Positions 36,022 to 44,671 are shown, counted from the stretch's first letter. The stretch is 64,000 bases of DNA from Micromonospora sp. WMMD1102 (GCF_029626265.1 NZ_JARUBN010000001.1:124001-188000), one strand, 5' to 3'. Numbers and translations: made by a program. Notes: generated by a model not told the origin, from the sequence alone.

Positions 36022-36069
36022 CCGGGTACGGGGTGGGGCAGGCGTCCGGCCGCCGCATCCCGTACCCGG
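36022..36069. terminator. Bidirectional hairpin between exporter and methyltransferase genes
   Basis: Perfect 11-bp inverted repeat ccgggtacggg (36022-36032 with 36059-36069) and a 26-nt loop, between convergent genes. Confidence 0.55.
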
Positions 36070-36119
36070 ATCGCCCGTCGCCGGACCTCGGTGCTGTTGG
36101 TGGCGGGTGGTGGCGGTGG

Positions 36120-36773
36120 TCAGCGGCGGCGGGCCAGGGTGAGGCCGTCGGCGATCGGCAGCATCACCAGGTCGACCCGTTCGTCTGCCAACACCGCCTC
36201 GTTGAACTCGGCGATCGCCTGGTCGGCCACGCTCTCCGGGGCGAGGACCCGACCGCCGCGCAGCACGTTGTCCACCACGAGCAACCCGCCGGTACGCATC
36301 CTCGGCACCAGCTCGGCCCAGTAGGTCGGGTAGCCCGGCTTGTCGGCGTCGACGAAGGCGAGGTCCAGGTGCGGCTGCGCGGGCAACGACCGCAGGGTTT
36401 CGGCGGCCGGCCCGATCCGCAGCTCGATCCGGTCGGAGACCCCGGCCCGGGACCAGTAGCGGCGGGCGACCGCCGTGTACTCCTCCGAGATGTCGAAACA
36501 GGTCAGCCGGCCGTCGGCAGGCAGGCCCCGGGCGATGGCCAACGACGAGAGCCCGGTGAACGTGCCGATCTCGACCGCCTGCCGGGCGTCGACCAGCCGG
36601 GTCAGGAAGGTGAGCAGCCCTGCCTGCTCCGGAGCGATCTGCATCCCAGCCTCGGCCGGGAGCAGGGAGATCGTCTCGTCGATCAGCTCCCGGGTCAGGG
36701 CGTCCGGCGGAGAGCCGTGCGCCAGGACGTAGGCGTGCAGGTCATCGGTGAGCGGAATCGACTTCGTCGGCAC
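36120..36773 (-). CDS. Class I SAM-dependent O-methyltransferase (COMT-like), 217 aa
   Basis: Metal-dependent catechol-type O-methyltransferase family. SAM motif EIGTFTGLSSLAIA near residue 68, post-motif CFDISEEYTAVARRYW, metal-binding FVDADKPGY and DNVL. No signal peptide. The acceptor may be a small phenolic or other hydroxylated metabolite and cannot be predicted. It is convergent with the exporter operon and followed upstream by a repeat array and maf. Confidence 0.92.
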   Translation of the reverse strand: MPTKSIPLTDDLHAYVLAHGSPPDALTRELIDETISLLPAEAGMQIAPEQAGLLTFLTRLVDARQAVEIGTFTGLSSLAIARGLPADGRLTCFDISEEYTAVARRYWSRAGVSDRIELRIGPAAETLRSLPAQPHLDLAFVDADKPGYPTYWAELVPRMRTGGLLVVDNVLRGGRVLAPESVADQAIAEFNEAVLADERVDLVMLPIADGLTLARRR

Positions 36774-36804
36774 CGCTCGACGCTATGCCAGGATGCCGCC
36801 GGAC

Positions 36805-36908
36805 GGTAGCCGGTTTGTCGATCTGCCGGCGGTGGTCCGTTTGTCGATCTGCCGGCGGTAGCTGATCTGTCGTGCTGCCGGATGGTAGCCAGTTCGTCGA
36901 TCTATGCC
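36805..36908. repeat. 26-bp tandem repeat, 4 diverged copies
   Basis: Units start near 36805, 36831, 36857 and 36883; the first two share gtttgtcgatctgccggcgg, the last two are degenerate. They fill the gap between the methyltransferase start and the maf gene, both read leftward. Non-coding. Confidence 0.65.
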
Positions 36909-36972
36909 GTAGGACGCTGGTTCGTCTGTCGGGACGCGTCGCCGGTCGTCCCCGGTCGTCGGCGGGCCTGCC

Positions 36973-37722
36973 TCAGCGGGCCGTCCCGACCGCCGGTCCG
37001 GCGTCGTCGGTCGAGGTCGCCGCCCGGCTCGTCCAAAGGTCGGTGATCCGCAGGTCGAGCTGGCCCAGCAGGTCACGGAAGAGCGGCAGGGAGAGCCCGA
37101 TGACGGTACCGGGATCGCCCTCTATCCGGTCGACGAACGGGCCGCCCAGGCCGTCGATGGTGAACGCCCCTGCCACGTGTAACGGCTCACCCGTGGCGAC
37201 GTAGGCGGCGATCTCGTCGTCGGTGATCTCCGCGAAATGGACGGCGGTGGCGGCGACCCGGGCCACCTCCCGCCGACCGGACAGGTCGACCAGGCAGTGC
37301 CCGGTGTGCAGTACGCCGCTCTTGCCGCGCATCGCCTGCCAGCGGCGGGTCGCCTCCTCGGCGTCGGCCGGCTTGCCGAGAATCTCCCCGTCGAAGGCGA
37401 GTACCGAGTCACATCCGAGCACGAGGGTGCGCGGGTCGGCCGGCTCGCTCCCGGTGCCATTGGTGCTCGTGCCATTGGTGCCGGTGCCCGTGCCGGCGCC
37501 GGCGCCGGTGATCCGAGCGATCCGGTCGGCTACCGTTCGCGCCTTCAGTTGGGCCAGCGTGAGGCTCAACGCCCCCGGGCTGGACGGGTCCACCTGAGAC
37601 TCGTCGACCCCGCTGACCAGCACCTCCGGTTCGATGCCGGCAGCCTGTAGGAGTTTGCGTCGGGCCGGGCTCGCCGAGGCGAGCACCAGGCGCAGCCGAT
37701 GTGTCGTACGCACGCCGGCCAA
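36973..37722 (-). CDS. Maf family nucleoside triphosphate pyrophosphatase, 249 aa
   Basis: Hydrolyses non-canonical or excess (d)NTPs such as dTTP, UTP or modified pyrimidines to monophosphates. Signatures are LASASPARRKLL at residues 14-25, VLGCDSVLAFDG, KPADAEEA and the C-terminal GDPGTVIGLSLPLF. An insert of about 20 residues of Gly/Thr/Ala repeats (GAGAGTGTGTNGTSTNGTGS) sits near residues 73-92, on the far side of the first helix pair, and derives from short DNA repeats. In many actinobacteria maf neighbours the acyl-CoA carboxylase genes; here it is separated from accE by the mycosin operon. Confidence 0.92.
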   Translation of the reverse strand: MAGVRTTHRLRLVLASASPARRKLLQAAGIEPEVLVSGVDESQVDPSSPGALSLTLAQLKARTVADRIARITGAGAGTGTGTNGTSTNGTGSEPADPRTLVLGCDSVLAFDGEILGKPADAEEATRRWQAMRGKSGVLHTGHCLVDLSGRREVARVAATAVHFAEITDDEIAAYVATGEPLHVAGAFTIDGLGGPFVDRIEGDPGTVIGLSLPLFRDLLGQLDLRITDLWTSRAATSTDDAGPAVGTAR

Positions 37723-37783
37723 CGCTACCCGGCCCGTCGAAGGCTACCTACGATCGGGCCGGGTGTACGTGTCGCCGCCCTCC

Positions 37784-38935
37784 TCAGGAGCGGTACGGCT
37801 GCTGCCGACGCCGGAGCAGGAACACGACCAGGAGCGTCACCAGCAGACCGAGTACGACGAGTGCGACCAGTACACCGATCAGGATCGTCGGGCCAACGTT
37901 CGACTTCTCCTCGGGTTCTGGAGCGGCGTTACCGGCGGGCGGGGTCTGGGGGGCACTCGGTGCGGTACTCGCGCTCGGGTTGGCGCCCCCCTCCAGCGGA
38001 GGTACGTCCGCCGTCAGCGCTTTGACCAGGTTGAGTACGCCGTACCCGTACTCCTCGTCCCGGCCCGGCGCACCCTTGTCATCTGCGGTAGCCGTCAGCC
38101 GGTGTACGACTTCCTCCGCCGACAGTTCCGGATACTTACTCCGTACGAGCGCAGCCGCCCCGGCGACGATGGCAGTGGAGAAAGAGGTTCCGTCGCCGCT
38201 TTGATACTTTCCGTTGTTTTGGGTGCTACTGATATCTACGCCCGGCGCAGCAATAACGATCTTCGAGCCGGTAACCGAAACGTTTGAATGGTTGCCTTGT
38301 CGGTCCGTTGCGGAGACCGCAACGACACCTGGGTAGGCGGCAGGAAACCCTACCATAAATCCGCCGGAACGGTTGCCCGCTCCGGCGACGACAACTACAT
38401 CCGCGCGAATCGCAGCCTCTACTGCCTGGCGCAGACGTGTGGTAGAGCTTGCGGTAGATGAAATGTTTATTACCTTTGCGCCTCTCGCGACAGCCCAGTT
38501 TATCCCCTTTGTGATATCGTCTGGGTCGTCGTCTGCGCTTGATGGTGCAACATAGCGGATTGGCAGGATCTTGGCCTTAGGTGCGATGCCTAATATTCCG
38601 CTGTTGTCGGATCTGCCGTGGGCTGCGATAATTCCCGCCACAGCCGTTCCGTGTCCGTCATCGTCAGTGCGGCCGGTGCCCCGTCCCCCCGGGTACGTGT
38701 CAGTTCCAGACAGTAAATTGTTGCGTAGGTCGGGATGAGGGTCGACGCCAGTGTCGACAACTGCGACAGTAATGCCATTGCCCTGAGTAATCTTGTGTGC
38801 CTCGGTCGCTTTTAGGTATTGCAGATGCCACTGATTTCTGCGGATTTGATCGGCGTGCGCGGGTAAGGCGGGCACAACAGCCACGGCCGCAGCACAAAGA
38901 AGTGCTGCGGCCGCTCGTGTAGCGCGGTGTGTCAC
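37784..38935 (-). CDS. Mycosin-type S8 serine protease of type VII secretion, 383 aa
   Basis: Membrane-anchored subtilisin resembling MycP. A signal peptide ends near residue 28 (ALPAHA), then the triad Asp61 (VVDTGVD), His95 (DGHGTAVAG) and Ser251 (GTSFSTAIVAG) with Asn188 for the oxyanion hole. A Pro/Ala-rich stalk leads to a C-terminal membrane helix (348-372) and a short basic tail. GTG 38935 overlaps the stop of the preceding gene (gtga). Codon usage is visibly more AT-rich (38200-38900) than in the neighbours. Third gene of a three-gene operon; no ESX ATPase or channel gene is nearby. Confidence 0.9.
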   Translation of the reverse strand: MTHRATRAAAALLCAAAVAVVPALPAHADQIRRNQWHLQYLKATEAHKITQGNGITVAVVDTGVDPHPDLRNNLLSGTDTYPGGRGTGRTDDDGHGTAVAGIIAAHGRSDNSGILGIAPKAKILPIRYVAPSSADDDPDDITKGINWAVARGAKVINISSTASSTTRLRQAVEAAIRADVVVVAGAGNRSGGFMVGFPAAYPGVVAVSATDRQGNHSNVSVTGSKIVIAAPGVDISSTQNNGKYQSGDGTSFSTAIVAGAAALVRSKYPELSAEEVVHRLTATADDKGAPGRDEEYGYGVLNLVKALTADVPPLEGGANPSASTAPSAPQTPPAGNAAPEPEEKSNVGPTILIGVLVALVVLGLLVTLLVVFLLRRRQQPYRS

Positions 38936-40317
38936 CGGCTGGAGCCAATCGTCGGGCCCGGGTCGATGCGGCGATTCTCATGAGATGGCATCATGACCGG
39001 GGCGACTCCCTCGTCAGTTTCCCAAGGATTGTCCGGATCCCAGTGCCGGGCTTCGCCTTCCTTGCCTTGATTGCCAGGTCGCGCGGTCGTTCCCAACCCG
39101 TATGCCTGCCCAGTGCCTGCCGGCCGACTTGCTCCAAAAGTAGATCCTCGACCTGCACCGGTCGGCGATGGCGCTCCGCTCCCGCCACCTATCACGCCGC
39201 CAATGGGGTTGATTCGCCGAGTTCCTACAGGTCCTGAAGCCGGCTGCGTCAGGCCTGCCCCTGGCTTACCGCCGATCATTCCCCCTGGTGGCATAGCTCG
39301 GGGAGCCGTTCCCGAGTTAGGGTTAAACCCTGACTTGCTCAGTCCAGTGCTTGGCGGCATCGAAGACGGCGCGGGATAGCCAGATGGCAAAGCAGGTGGC
39401 TTGCCCCCAGGCGGCCTAGCACTAGGGGGCAATCCCGGGGGGAGCGGAGGCGTAGGCGGGCCAGTGGTGGGTGGTGGCGCCGGTGGGATAACACTCGGCG
39501 GTGTCGGTGGCACGGCGGGGGGTGCTATCGGCCCGGTGCCACCGAGGATCGGACCGGCAGAAGGCCCAGTTGTAGTTGGAACGACGGTATGGATAGCTGG
39601 CGTCGGAGTTGGCGGGGGTGTATAGCTGGCGCCGCCGCCCGCCGGCATTGGCACGACCGGCGGCAGGACCGGTGGCGCCGAACCGCCCATGACGCTGCTC
39701 CCGCCGCCGTCCGGCGGTTCCTCTCCAACCCGTTGGCGACTATTGTAAACAGGAGGCTTGCGGAGCTGTACCTGGGCGGTGGCGAGTTCGCTGCTCAGGC
39801 CGTACATGATGTGGCGAGCGCGCCAGTTGAGGTCTTCCAGGTCGGACTGGGTCGTTGGCTGCTGGCCAGCAGGCGGCCGGCCGTTGTTCGCAAGCAGAGC
39901 CGCGTCGTACTGCTGCTTGGCCTGTTCCTTCGCGACGTACTGCCGGTGAAGGTCCTCAAGGTTCCTGCGGGACTCCCAGATAGCCTGGGTCACCCCGCTG
40001 AGAGTCTGCTGGTTGGCAGCGGCGGTGTCGTAGACGCCCTGCACCGTCTGGATGAGGTAGTCGAGACGCGCGATGTACGCCCTCGAAGCCTCGCTCTTCT
40101 CCGGCGGCCACGCCTCCATCAGGTTGTCCCGGTACAGCTTCATCCGCGCCAGGTGGAGCGAGCTGAGTTCAGAGGTCTTGCGCCAGCCGCTGACGTGCTG
40201 CCAGTGCGTGTCCGTCTGCTGGTTGGCCAGCAGCTCCCAGATCTGGTCGACGTTGTGCGAGGTCCAGTTGGTCGTACCGGAGATCTGGCCGCTCCGCCCG
40301 CCTCCGTCATCAAGCAT
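38932..40317 (-). CDS. Putative type VII secretion substrate: helical head with Pro/Gly-rich tail, 461 aa
   Basis: The first 215 residues are predicted long helices rich in Gln, Leu and Trp (WTSHNVDQIWELL, then HLARMKLYRDNLMEAWPPEKSEA), a pattern like PPE/LXG-type ESX substrates. From about residue 225 it is a long Pro/Gly/Thr/Ser-rich, probably disordered region. No Sec signal peptide. ATG 40317 overlaps the end of the upstream gene by 8 bases and the stop overlaps the mycosin start by 4, so all three are translationally coupled. I infer that it is secreted with its partner and processed by the mycosin. Confidence 0.7.
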   Translation of the reverse strand: MLDDGGGRSGQISGTTNWTSHNVDQIWELLANQQTDTHWQHVSGWRKTSELSSLHLARMKLYRDNLMEAWPPEKSEASRAYIARLDYLIQTVQGVYDTAAANQQTLSGVTQAIWESRRNLEDLHRQYVAKEQAKQQYDAALLANNGRPPAGQQPTTQSDLEDLNWRARHIMYGLSSELATAQVQLRKPPVYNSRQRVGEEPPDGGGSSVMGGSAPPVLPPVVPMPAGGGASYTPPPTPTPAIHTVVPTTTGPSAGPILGGTGPIAPPAVPPTPPSVIPPAPPPTTGPPTPPLPPGLPPSARPPGGKPPALPSGYPAPSSMPPSTGLSKSGFNPNSGTAPRAMPPGGMIGGKPGAGLTQPASGPVGTRRINPIGGVIGGGSGAPSPTGAGRGSTFGASRPAGTGQAYGLGTTARPGNQGKEGEARHWDPDNPWETDEGVAPVMMPSHENRRIDPGPTIGSSR

Positions 40318-40774
40318 TGGGGCTCCCCGTGTTCTCCGTGCTGCCCGGCGGCGTGCTCGCGGGCTGCGCCCCGGGCGGCGGCGGTGCCGCTGCACCGGTC
40401 TCATCAAGTGCGTTCTCGACATCGCTGACCCGGGCGCGCGAGAACGCGTCGGCCTGGCCGTAGTTCTTACTGACCTTCTCGGCGGCAACGGCCAAGCCTC
40501 CGGTGCCGTTGCCTACGTCCCAGACCAGGTTGGAGGTGTCCTGTTGCACGTTCCGGTGCGCATCGAAGAAGGACACCAACTCGGCGAAGCCGCCGTGCGG
40601 ATCGGGCATGTTGGGCAGGATGTCTGCCTGGACCTCTTCCATGTGTGGGACGTAGTTCTTCTGAACCTCGGTCAGGAGTTGCTGGGCGAACTCTTCCATC
40701 CGCTGGATGTCAGCCTCAATGGCGCCGCCGTAGTCGCGCAGCCACGCAGGGCCAAGGTCTTCCTCTGGTATCAC
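40310..40774 (-). CDS. Small helical ESX-associated protein, 154 aa
   Basis: First gene of the mycosin operon. About 110 residues of acidic amphipathic helix (IEADIQRMEEFAQQLLTEV, then GGFAELVSFFDAHRNV and LVWDVGNGTGGLAVAAEKV) followed by a Pro/Ser/Thr tail. The size and helical-hairpin character match WXG100-like or EspC-like proteins, though no strict WXG is visible. It is probably the partner of the next gene product in type VII export. Function inferred from context. Confidence 0.65.
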   Translation of the reverse strand: MIPEEDLGPAWLRDYGGAIEADIQRMEEFAQQLLTEVQKNYVPHMEEVQADILPNMPDPHGGFAELVSFFDAHRNVQQDTSNLVWDVGNGTGGLAVAAEKVSKNYGQADAFSRARVSDVENALDETGAAAPPPPGAQPASTPPGSTENTGSPNA

Positions 40775-40863
40775 GTCTTCTCCCCAGGTGCTACGTACTG
40801 CCCCGTACCAGGTTAGTGGGTGCGGGGCCGTGCGGGCAGCCCCGTCGGGCGGCCGGAGCAGGG

Positions 40864-41091
40864 TCAGTGTGGAAGACCGGAGATCCGCCAGGCGTCACGG
40901 CTGTTCCGGGCCGGCATGCCGGACGCGGACACGTTACCGGGGCGACCCAGCCGGGCCCAGGTCGACACGGCGCTGGGTCGGGCCGATGTGGTCGGTCGGG
41001 GACGGAGGAAGATCGCCCCGACCAGGGCGGCCAACTCCTCCGGAGTGGGGGTGCCTCGGACCACCCGGAGCAGCGGTTCTTCGTCAGCCAT
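40864..41091 (-). CDS. accE: Acyl-CoA carboxylase epsilon subunit, 75 aa
   Basis: Short subunit that stimulates actinobacterial acyl-CoA carboxylases. The conserved N-terminal LLRVVRGTPTPEELAALVGAI and the C-terminal AWRISGLPH are both present, joined by an Arg/Pro-rich linker. ATG 41091 gives MADEEPLL. In most actinobacteria accE lies between the beta-subunit gene and maf; here the beta subunit is over 7 kb away. A weak inverted repeat (40823-40844) after the gene may terminate it. Confidence 0.85.
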   Translation of the reverse strand: MADEEPLLRVVRGTPTPEELAALVGAIFLRPRPTTSARPSAVSTWARLGRPGNVSASGMPARNSRDAWRISGLPH

Positions 41092-41183
41092 GGCGTCGAG
41101 GGTACGTCCTTGACCGATTGGTGAGCATCTCAGATAGGCGTGCCGCGGGTGTGACTCTTGTTGCCGTTGGGTACCGTCCACGG

Positions 41184-43598
41184 GTGTCTAGTGCGCCTCC
41201 GCAACTCATCGCTGACCGGTACCGACTTGTCGAGCCGCTCGGCCAGGGCGGGATGGGTCGGGTCTGGAAGGCGCGCGACGAGGTGCTGCACCGGGACGTC
41301 GCGATCAAGGAACTCGTCCCGCCGCCGGGGCTGACCGAGGACGAGCGCCGGGAGATGCGCGAGCGCTCGCTCCGGGAGGCACGGGCGATCGCCCGGCTCA
41401 ACCACGCGAACGTGGTCCGGGTCTTCGACGTACTCCGCACCGACGGTGATCCGTGGATCGTGATGGAGTACGTCCCGTCGCGGTCGTTGCAGGACGTACT
41501 TGCCAGTGACGGGCCGGTGTCATCGACCCGGGCCGCCGAGATCGGTCTCGGCGTGCTCGGCGCGTTGAAGTCCGCGCACCGGGCCGGGGTGATGCACCGG
41601 GACGTGAAGCCCGGCAACGTGCTGCTCGGCGACGAGGGTCGGGTGGTACTGACCGACTTCGGGCTGGCCACCGTGCCGGGGGACCCGAACGTTACCCGTA
41701 CCGGATTGGTGCTGGGGTCGCCCGCGTACATCGCGCCGGAGCGGGCCCGGGACGGAACCGCCGGGCCGGAAGGCGACCTGTGGTCGCTGGGCGCGACGCT
41801 CTACGCCGCTGTCGAGGGGCAGTCACCGTTCGCCCGGCCGTCCGCGATCGCGACGCTGGCGGCTCTGGCCACCGAACCGCCACCGGTGTCGCGTCGGGCC
41901 GGCCCGCTCAAGGCGGTGCTCTCCGGCCTGTTGCAGAAGGACCCGACGAACAGGATCAACGCCGAGGTTGCCGAGCGGTTGCTCCGGCGCGCGGCAGGCC
42001 GGCGCCGTAGCCCAGGAATCTCACTGCTGGACGGGGTACGCCGGCCAGGGCCGCACGGCCCGCGTGGACCAGGCGAACCGCGTACCCGGATCGTGCCGTT
42101 GCCGGCGCCCAGACCGGCTCCGGCCGCGGCGCCGCCCCCGCCGCCCGCCGCCCCGGCGGTGCCGCCGGCCGCCGAGACGACCAGGTTGCCGGCCGGCCCA
42201 CCGCCGGCCGAGACCACCAAGCTGCCGGCGCCGTCGACCGGGGCGGCCGTCGCTGGTGGGGCCGCGGCTGGTGAGACCACGAAGCTGCCGGCCGGCGAGA
42301 CGACGAAGCTGCCCATGCCTGCGGCCGAGCCTGCGCAGTCGGCCGAGGGTGCGCAGTCGGCCGAGGGTGAGTCGGCGGCGGCGGACGAGGCGAAGGGATC
42401 CGAGGCAACGGGACCCGAGGCGACGACGGCCGAAGCGAAGGCGGCCGAGGCCGAGGTGCCGGAGAAGTTCGCCAAGTCAGACAGCGTCCGGCCGCCCGCC
42501 GAGCCGACGGTCGTCGTCGTACCGGGCGAGTCGGAAGACGCGGCAGCCGGGGCCATCGACGCCAAACAGGCGGACAAGGCTGACGTGGCTGGCAGCGCCG
42601 ACATGGCTGGCAGCGCCGACGTGGCCGGCAAGGCCGACGTGGCCGGCAGGGCCGAACAGGCGGGAACGCTTGGCGGAACTGGCAAGGCCGACGAGGCCGG
42701 AAAGGTCGACAACGCCGAAGAAGCGGACGGGGTGCGGGCGGATCCGGCGCCGACCGCTGTCCAGCCGAGGGCAGAGACCGGCCCAGCGGATCAGTCGGCG
42801 ACCGCGCAACCGGCGGGCCGGGCGGCGGTCCCGGTCGGGCGGGTCGACGGGTACGACGACGACCGAGGTGACCGGCGTGGTCCGCTGGCCGCCGTGGCGG
42901 CCGGCAACGGCCGGGTGTGGCTGCTCGGCGGGCTGGTCGCGCTGCTACTGCTCGCGCTCGTCGTGATCGTGCCACTGGTCCGCGACGGCGGGTCGGACGA
43001 GGAGCGGAAGGGGCCGGCTTCCGGCTCCGCGCCGACGAGCCAACCCGCGGGTACGCCGTCCGCGGACGCCACCAGCGCGCCGCCGGAACCGACACCGGAG
43101 GCGACCACCGCCCAGCCGGCGCAGCCGCCGGCGACGCCGACCGGGCAGTCCACCCCGCAGCTGCCGTCCGGCTGGAAGATCCATCGGGACCCGACCGGGT
43201 TCTCCGTCCCTGTGCCGAACGGGTGGACGGTCAGCCGGGAAGGGCCGCGGGTGAAGTTCAACGACCCGGACAGCCGCCGCTTCCTGATGATCGACCAGAC
43301 GAACAGTCCCCGGCCCGATCCCGTCGCGGACTGGCGGGAACAGGAGCGGGCCCGTCGGGGCAACTACCGGAACTACGACCTGGTGACGATCGAGGCCGTC
43401 GACTACTGGCTGAAGGCCGCCGACTGGGAGTGGCTGCACGACGAGGACGGGGTGCGGATGCACGTCCGCAACCGGGGCTTCGTCACGAGCAGCAAGAAGG
43501 CGTACGCGATCCGCTGGGACACCGAGGCGGCCGACTGGGACCGGGAACTCGCCACGTTCAAGATCATTGCGGACGGATTCCGGCCCGCGAAGAGTTGA
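41184..43598 (+). CDS. Transmembrane serine/threonine protein kinase with repeat-rich linker, 804 aa
   Basis: PknB-type kinase starting at GTG 41184. Gly-loop GQGGMGRVW (20-28), Lys42, catalytic Asp140 (HRDVKPGNV), DFG at 158-160. A 300-residue Ala/Pro/Glu-rich linker contains four ETTK/RLP repeats (at residues 331, 343, 364 and 372) and a run of ADVAGS/KADVAGR repeats. One membrane helix (about 578-599) and an outside domain of about 165 residues (from GWKIHRDPTGFSVPVPNGW) follow, similar in kind to that of the kinase at 6341. ETT motifs are typical actinobacterial kinase targets, so the linker may be an autophosphorylation tail. Confidence 0.9.
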   Translation: MSSAPPQLIADRYRLVEPLGQGGMGRVWKARDEVLHRDVAIKELVPPPGLTEDERREMRERSLREARAIARLNHANVVRVFDVLRTDGDPWIVMEYVPSRSLQDVLASDGPVSSTRAAEIGLGVLGALKSAHRAGVMHRDVKPGNVLLGDEGRVVLTDFGLATVPGDPNVTRTGLVLGSPAYIAPERARDGTAGPEGDLWSLGATLYAAVEGQSPFARPSAIATLAALATEPPPVSRRAGPLKAVLSGLLQKDPTNRINAEVAERLLRRAAGRRRSPGISLLDGVRRPGPHGPRGPGEPRTRIVPLPAPRPAPAAAPPPPPAAPAVPPAAETTRLPAGPPPAETTKLPAPSTGAAVAGGAAAGETTKLPAGETTKLPMPAAEPAQSAEGAQSAEGESAAADEAKGSEATGPEATTAEAKAAEAEVPEKFAKSDSVRPPAEPTVVVVPGESEDAAAGAIDAKQADKADVAGSADMAGSADVAGKADVAGRAEQAGTLGGTGKADEAGKVDNAEEADGVRADPAPTAVQPRAETGPADQSATAQPAGRAAVPVGRVDGYDDDRGDRRGPLAAVAAGNGRVWLLGGLVALLLLALVVIVPLVRDGGSDEERKGPASGSAPTSQPAGTPSADATSAPPEPTPEATTAQPAQPPATPTGQSTPQLPSGWKIHRDPTGFSVPVPNGWTVSREGPRVKFNDPDSRRFLMIDQTNSPRPDPVADWREQERARRGNYRNYDLVTIEAVDYWLKAADWEWLHDEDGVRMHVRNRGFVTSSKKAYAIRWDTEAADWDRELATFKIIADGFRPAKS

Positions 43599-43654
43599 CA
43601 GGCATGACCTCACCTTCGTCGGGGTAGTGATGATCCCGTCGGAAGGAGGTACTG

Positions 43655-43915
43655 ATGCGTTCCCGACATCATGCGAAGAAGCCCAGCGTCGCCCTGTGGA
43701 TGCTGGTCGCGATCGGTGATCTCGCCCTGCTGGTGGCGAGTGCCGGCGTGGTCGTGCTGATCGCGCTCGCCAGTGTTGTCACCGTGGCCGTCGCCACGGT
43801 CGGCGCCTGGGTTCTGCTGCGGCGAGGCGTACTGAACCGGACTGCGGTGCCGGCCCAGGTGGCCGTACCGGCGACGGCTCGGGCGCGGGCTGGCTCTGTC
43901 GGCCAGCTCCGTTAG
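43655..43915 (+). CDS. Small membrane protein, 86 aa
   Basis: Starts at ATG 43655 after an excellent ribosome site (ggaaggaggt). It has a basic N-terminus, two adjacent hydrophobic helices (VALWMLVAIGDLALLVASAGVVVLIALA... in part) and a short basic tail. No family recognised. It lies 56 bp after the kinase gene and could belong to the same transcript. Confidence 0.7.
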   Translation: MRSRHHAKKPSVALWMLVAIGDLALLVASAGVVVLIALASVVTVAVATVGAWVLLRRGVLNRTAVPAQVAVPATARARAGSVGQLR

Positions 43916-43942
43916 CATCGGCCCGATCCGAGGTGACGACGA

Positions 43943-43999
43943 TAGCGGCAGCCGGATCAGTTATCGACCGGAAGGTGATGACAGGTCCCGCTGCCGCTA
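43943..43999. terminator. Possible hairpin between convergent genes
   Basis: Ten-base inverted repeat tagcggcagc (43943-43952 with 43990-43999) with a 37-nt spacer, between the small membrane protein gene and a convergent small Cys-rich gene. The long spacer makes this a weak call. Confidence 0.3.
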
Positions 44000-44006
44000 A
44001 CTCGTC

Positions 44007-44213
44007 TCAGGAGCTGGGCCAGCGGGTGTTCAACCGCCGGGCCACCTCGGCGATGTCGTGTCGATTCTGCGCGAGCAGGCTGCTGCGGGCGTCCCGGTAG
44101 CGGGGGCAGGGCCAGCGGCGCCGGCAGGCGACACACCGCCACATCCCGAGCAGTCGCCACAGCGGTGCGGTTCGGTGTCGTTCGACGATTGCCATGGATC
44201 GGTCGCGTTCCAT
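44007..44213 (-). CDS. Small Cys-containing basic protein, 68 aa
   Basis: Begins MERDRSMAIVERHR with ggagg six bases upstream of the ATG at 44213. Contains CVACRRRWPCPRYRDAR: three Cys spaced C-x2-C-x6-C, resembling a zinc-ribbon half, in a very basic chain. No known family. It is divergent from a small GntR-type regulator, a pairing I have seen repeatedly in actinomycete genomes but whose role is unknown. Confidence 0.6.
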   Translation of the reverse strand: MERDRSMAIVERHRTAPLWRLLGMWRCVACRRRWPCPRYRDARSSLLAQNRHDIAEVARRLNTRWPSS

Positions 44214-44449
44214 TGCTGACCTCCGGCGGTCGCGGGACACGCGGCGGCTCGCCGGCTGTCGAGGGACACGAGTGTCAACGGGAGACGAGCCGCCGCGCGG
44301 AAGACCGACCCACCAGGCTGCGGACCAGGAGAAATCGGCCTCTGTGAACTTAATGCATAAGGTAGAGCAAGGCAAGACCATATGCATCATGATGCTTGTG
44401 GTCCCCGGTCCGGCGTGATCAAATGGCGCTGCGGACCAGGGAGTGCAGC
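44214..44449. promoter_or_regulatory. Divergent control region with inverted repeats before gntR
   Basis: Contains a 12-bp inverted repeat cgcggcggctcg (44240-44251 with 44286-44297) enclosing a smaller one (gacac/gtgtc), then an AT-rich stretch (44345-44400) unlike the surroundings. The AT-rich part holds the perfect palindrome gcatcatgatgc (44384-44395), 55 bp before the gntR start, a likely operator. The same 12-mer is the centre of the palindrome at 28929-28968. Confidence 0.5.
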
Positions 44450-44671
44450 GTGCCCACCTCGAAGACACAGAAGATCATTAACGACATCACCGAGCAGATC
44501 GAGTCGGGACAGCTCGGACCGGGAGACCAACTGCCGAGCACGGCGGAGCTGCGTGCGCAGTACGGCGTCTCGATCACCGTCGTGCGTGGGGCGGTGAACT
44601 GGCTCAAGGCGAAGGGCCTAGTGAAGGGTCACCCCGGGCTGGGCGTCTTCGTCGTCGAGAACGAAGAGTGA
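44450..44671 (+). CDS. Short GntR-type regulator, 73 aa
   Basis: Almost only a GntR winged helix: KIINDITEQIESGQLGPGDQLPSTAELRAQYGVSITVVRGAVNWLKAKGLV then the wing GHPGLGVFVV. Start GTG 44450 has gggag six bases upstream. No effector-binding domain, so it probably works as a small DNA-binding protein with another factor or oligomerises. Divergent from the small Cys-containing gene and 43 bp upstream of the M50 peptidase gene. Confidence 0.88.
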   Translation: MPTSKTQKIINDITEQIESGQLGPGDQLPSTAELRAQYGVSITVVRGAVNWLKAKGLVKGHPGLGVFVVENEE

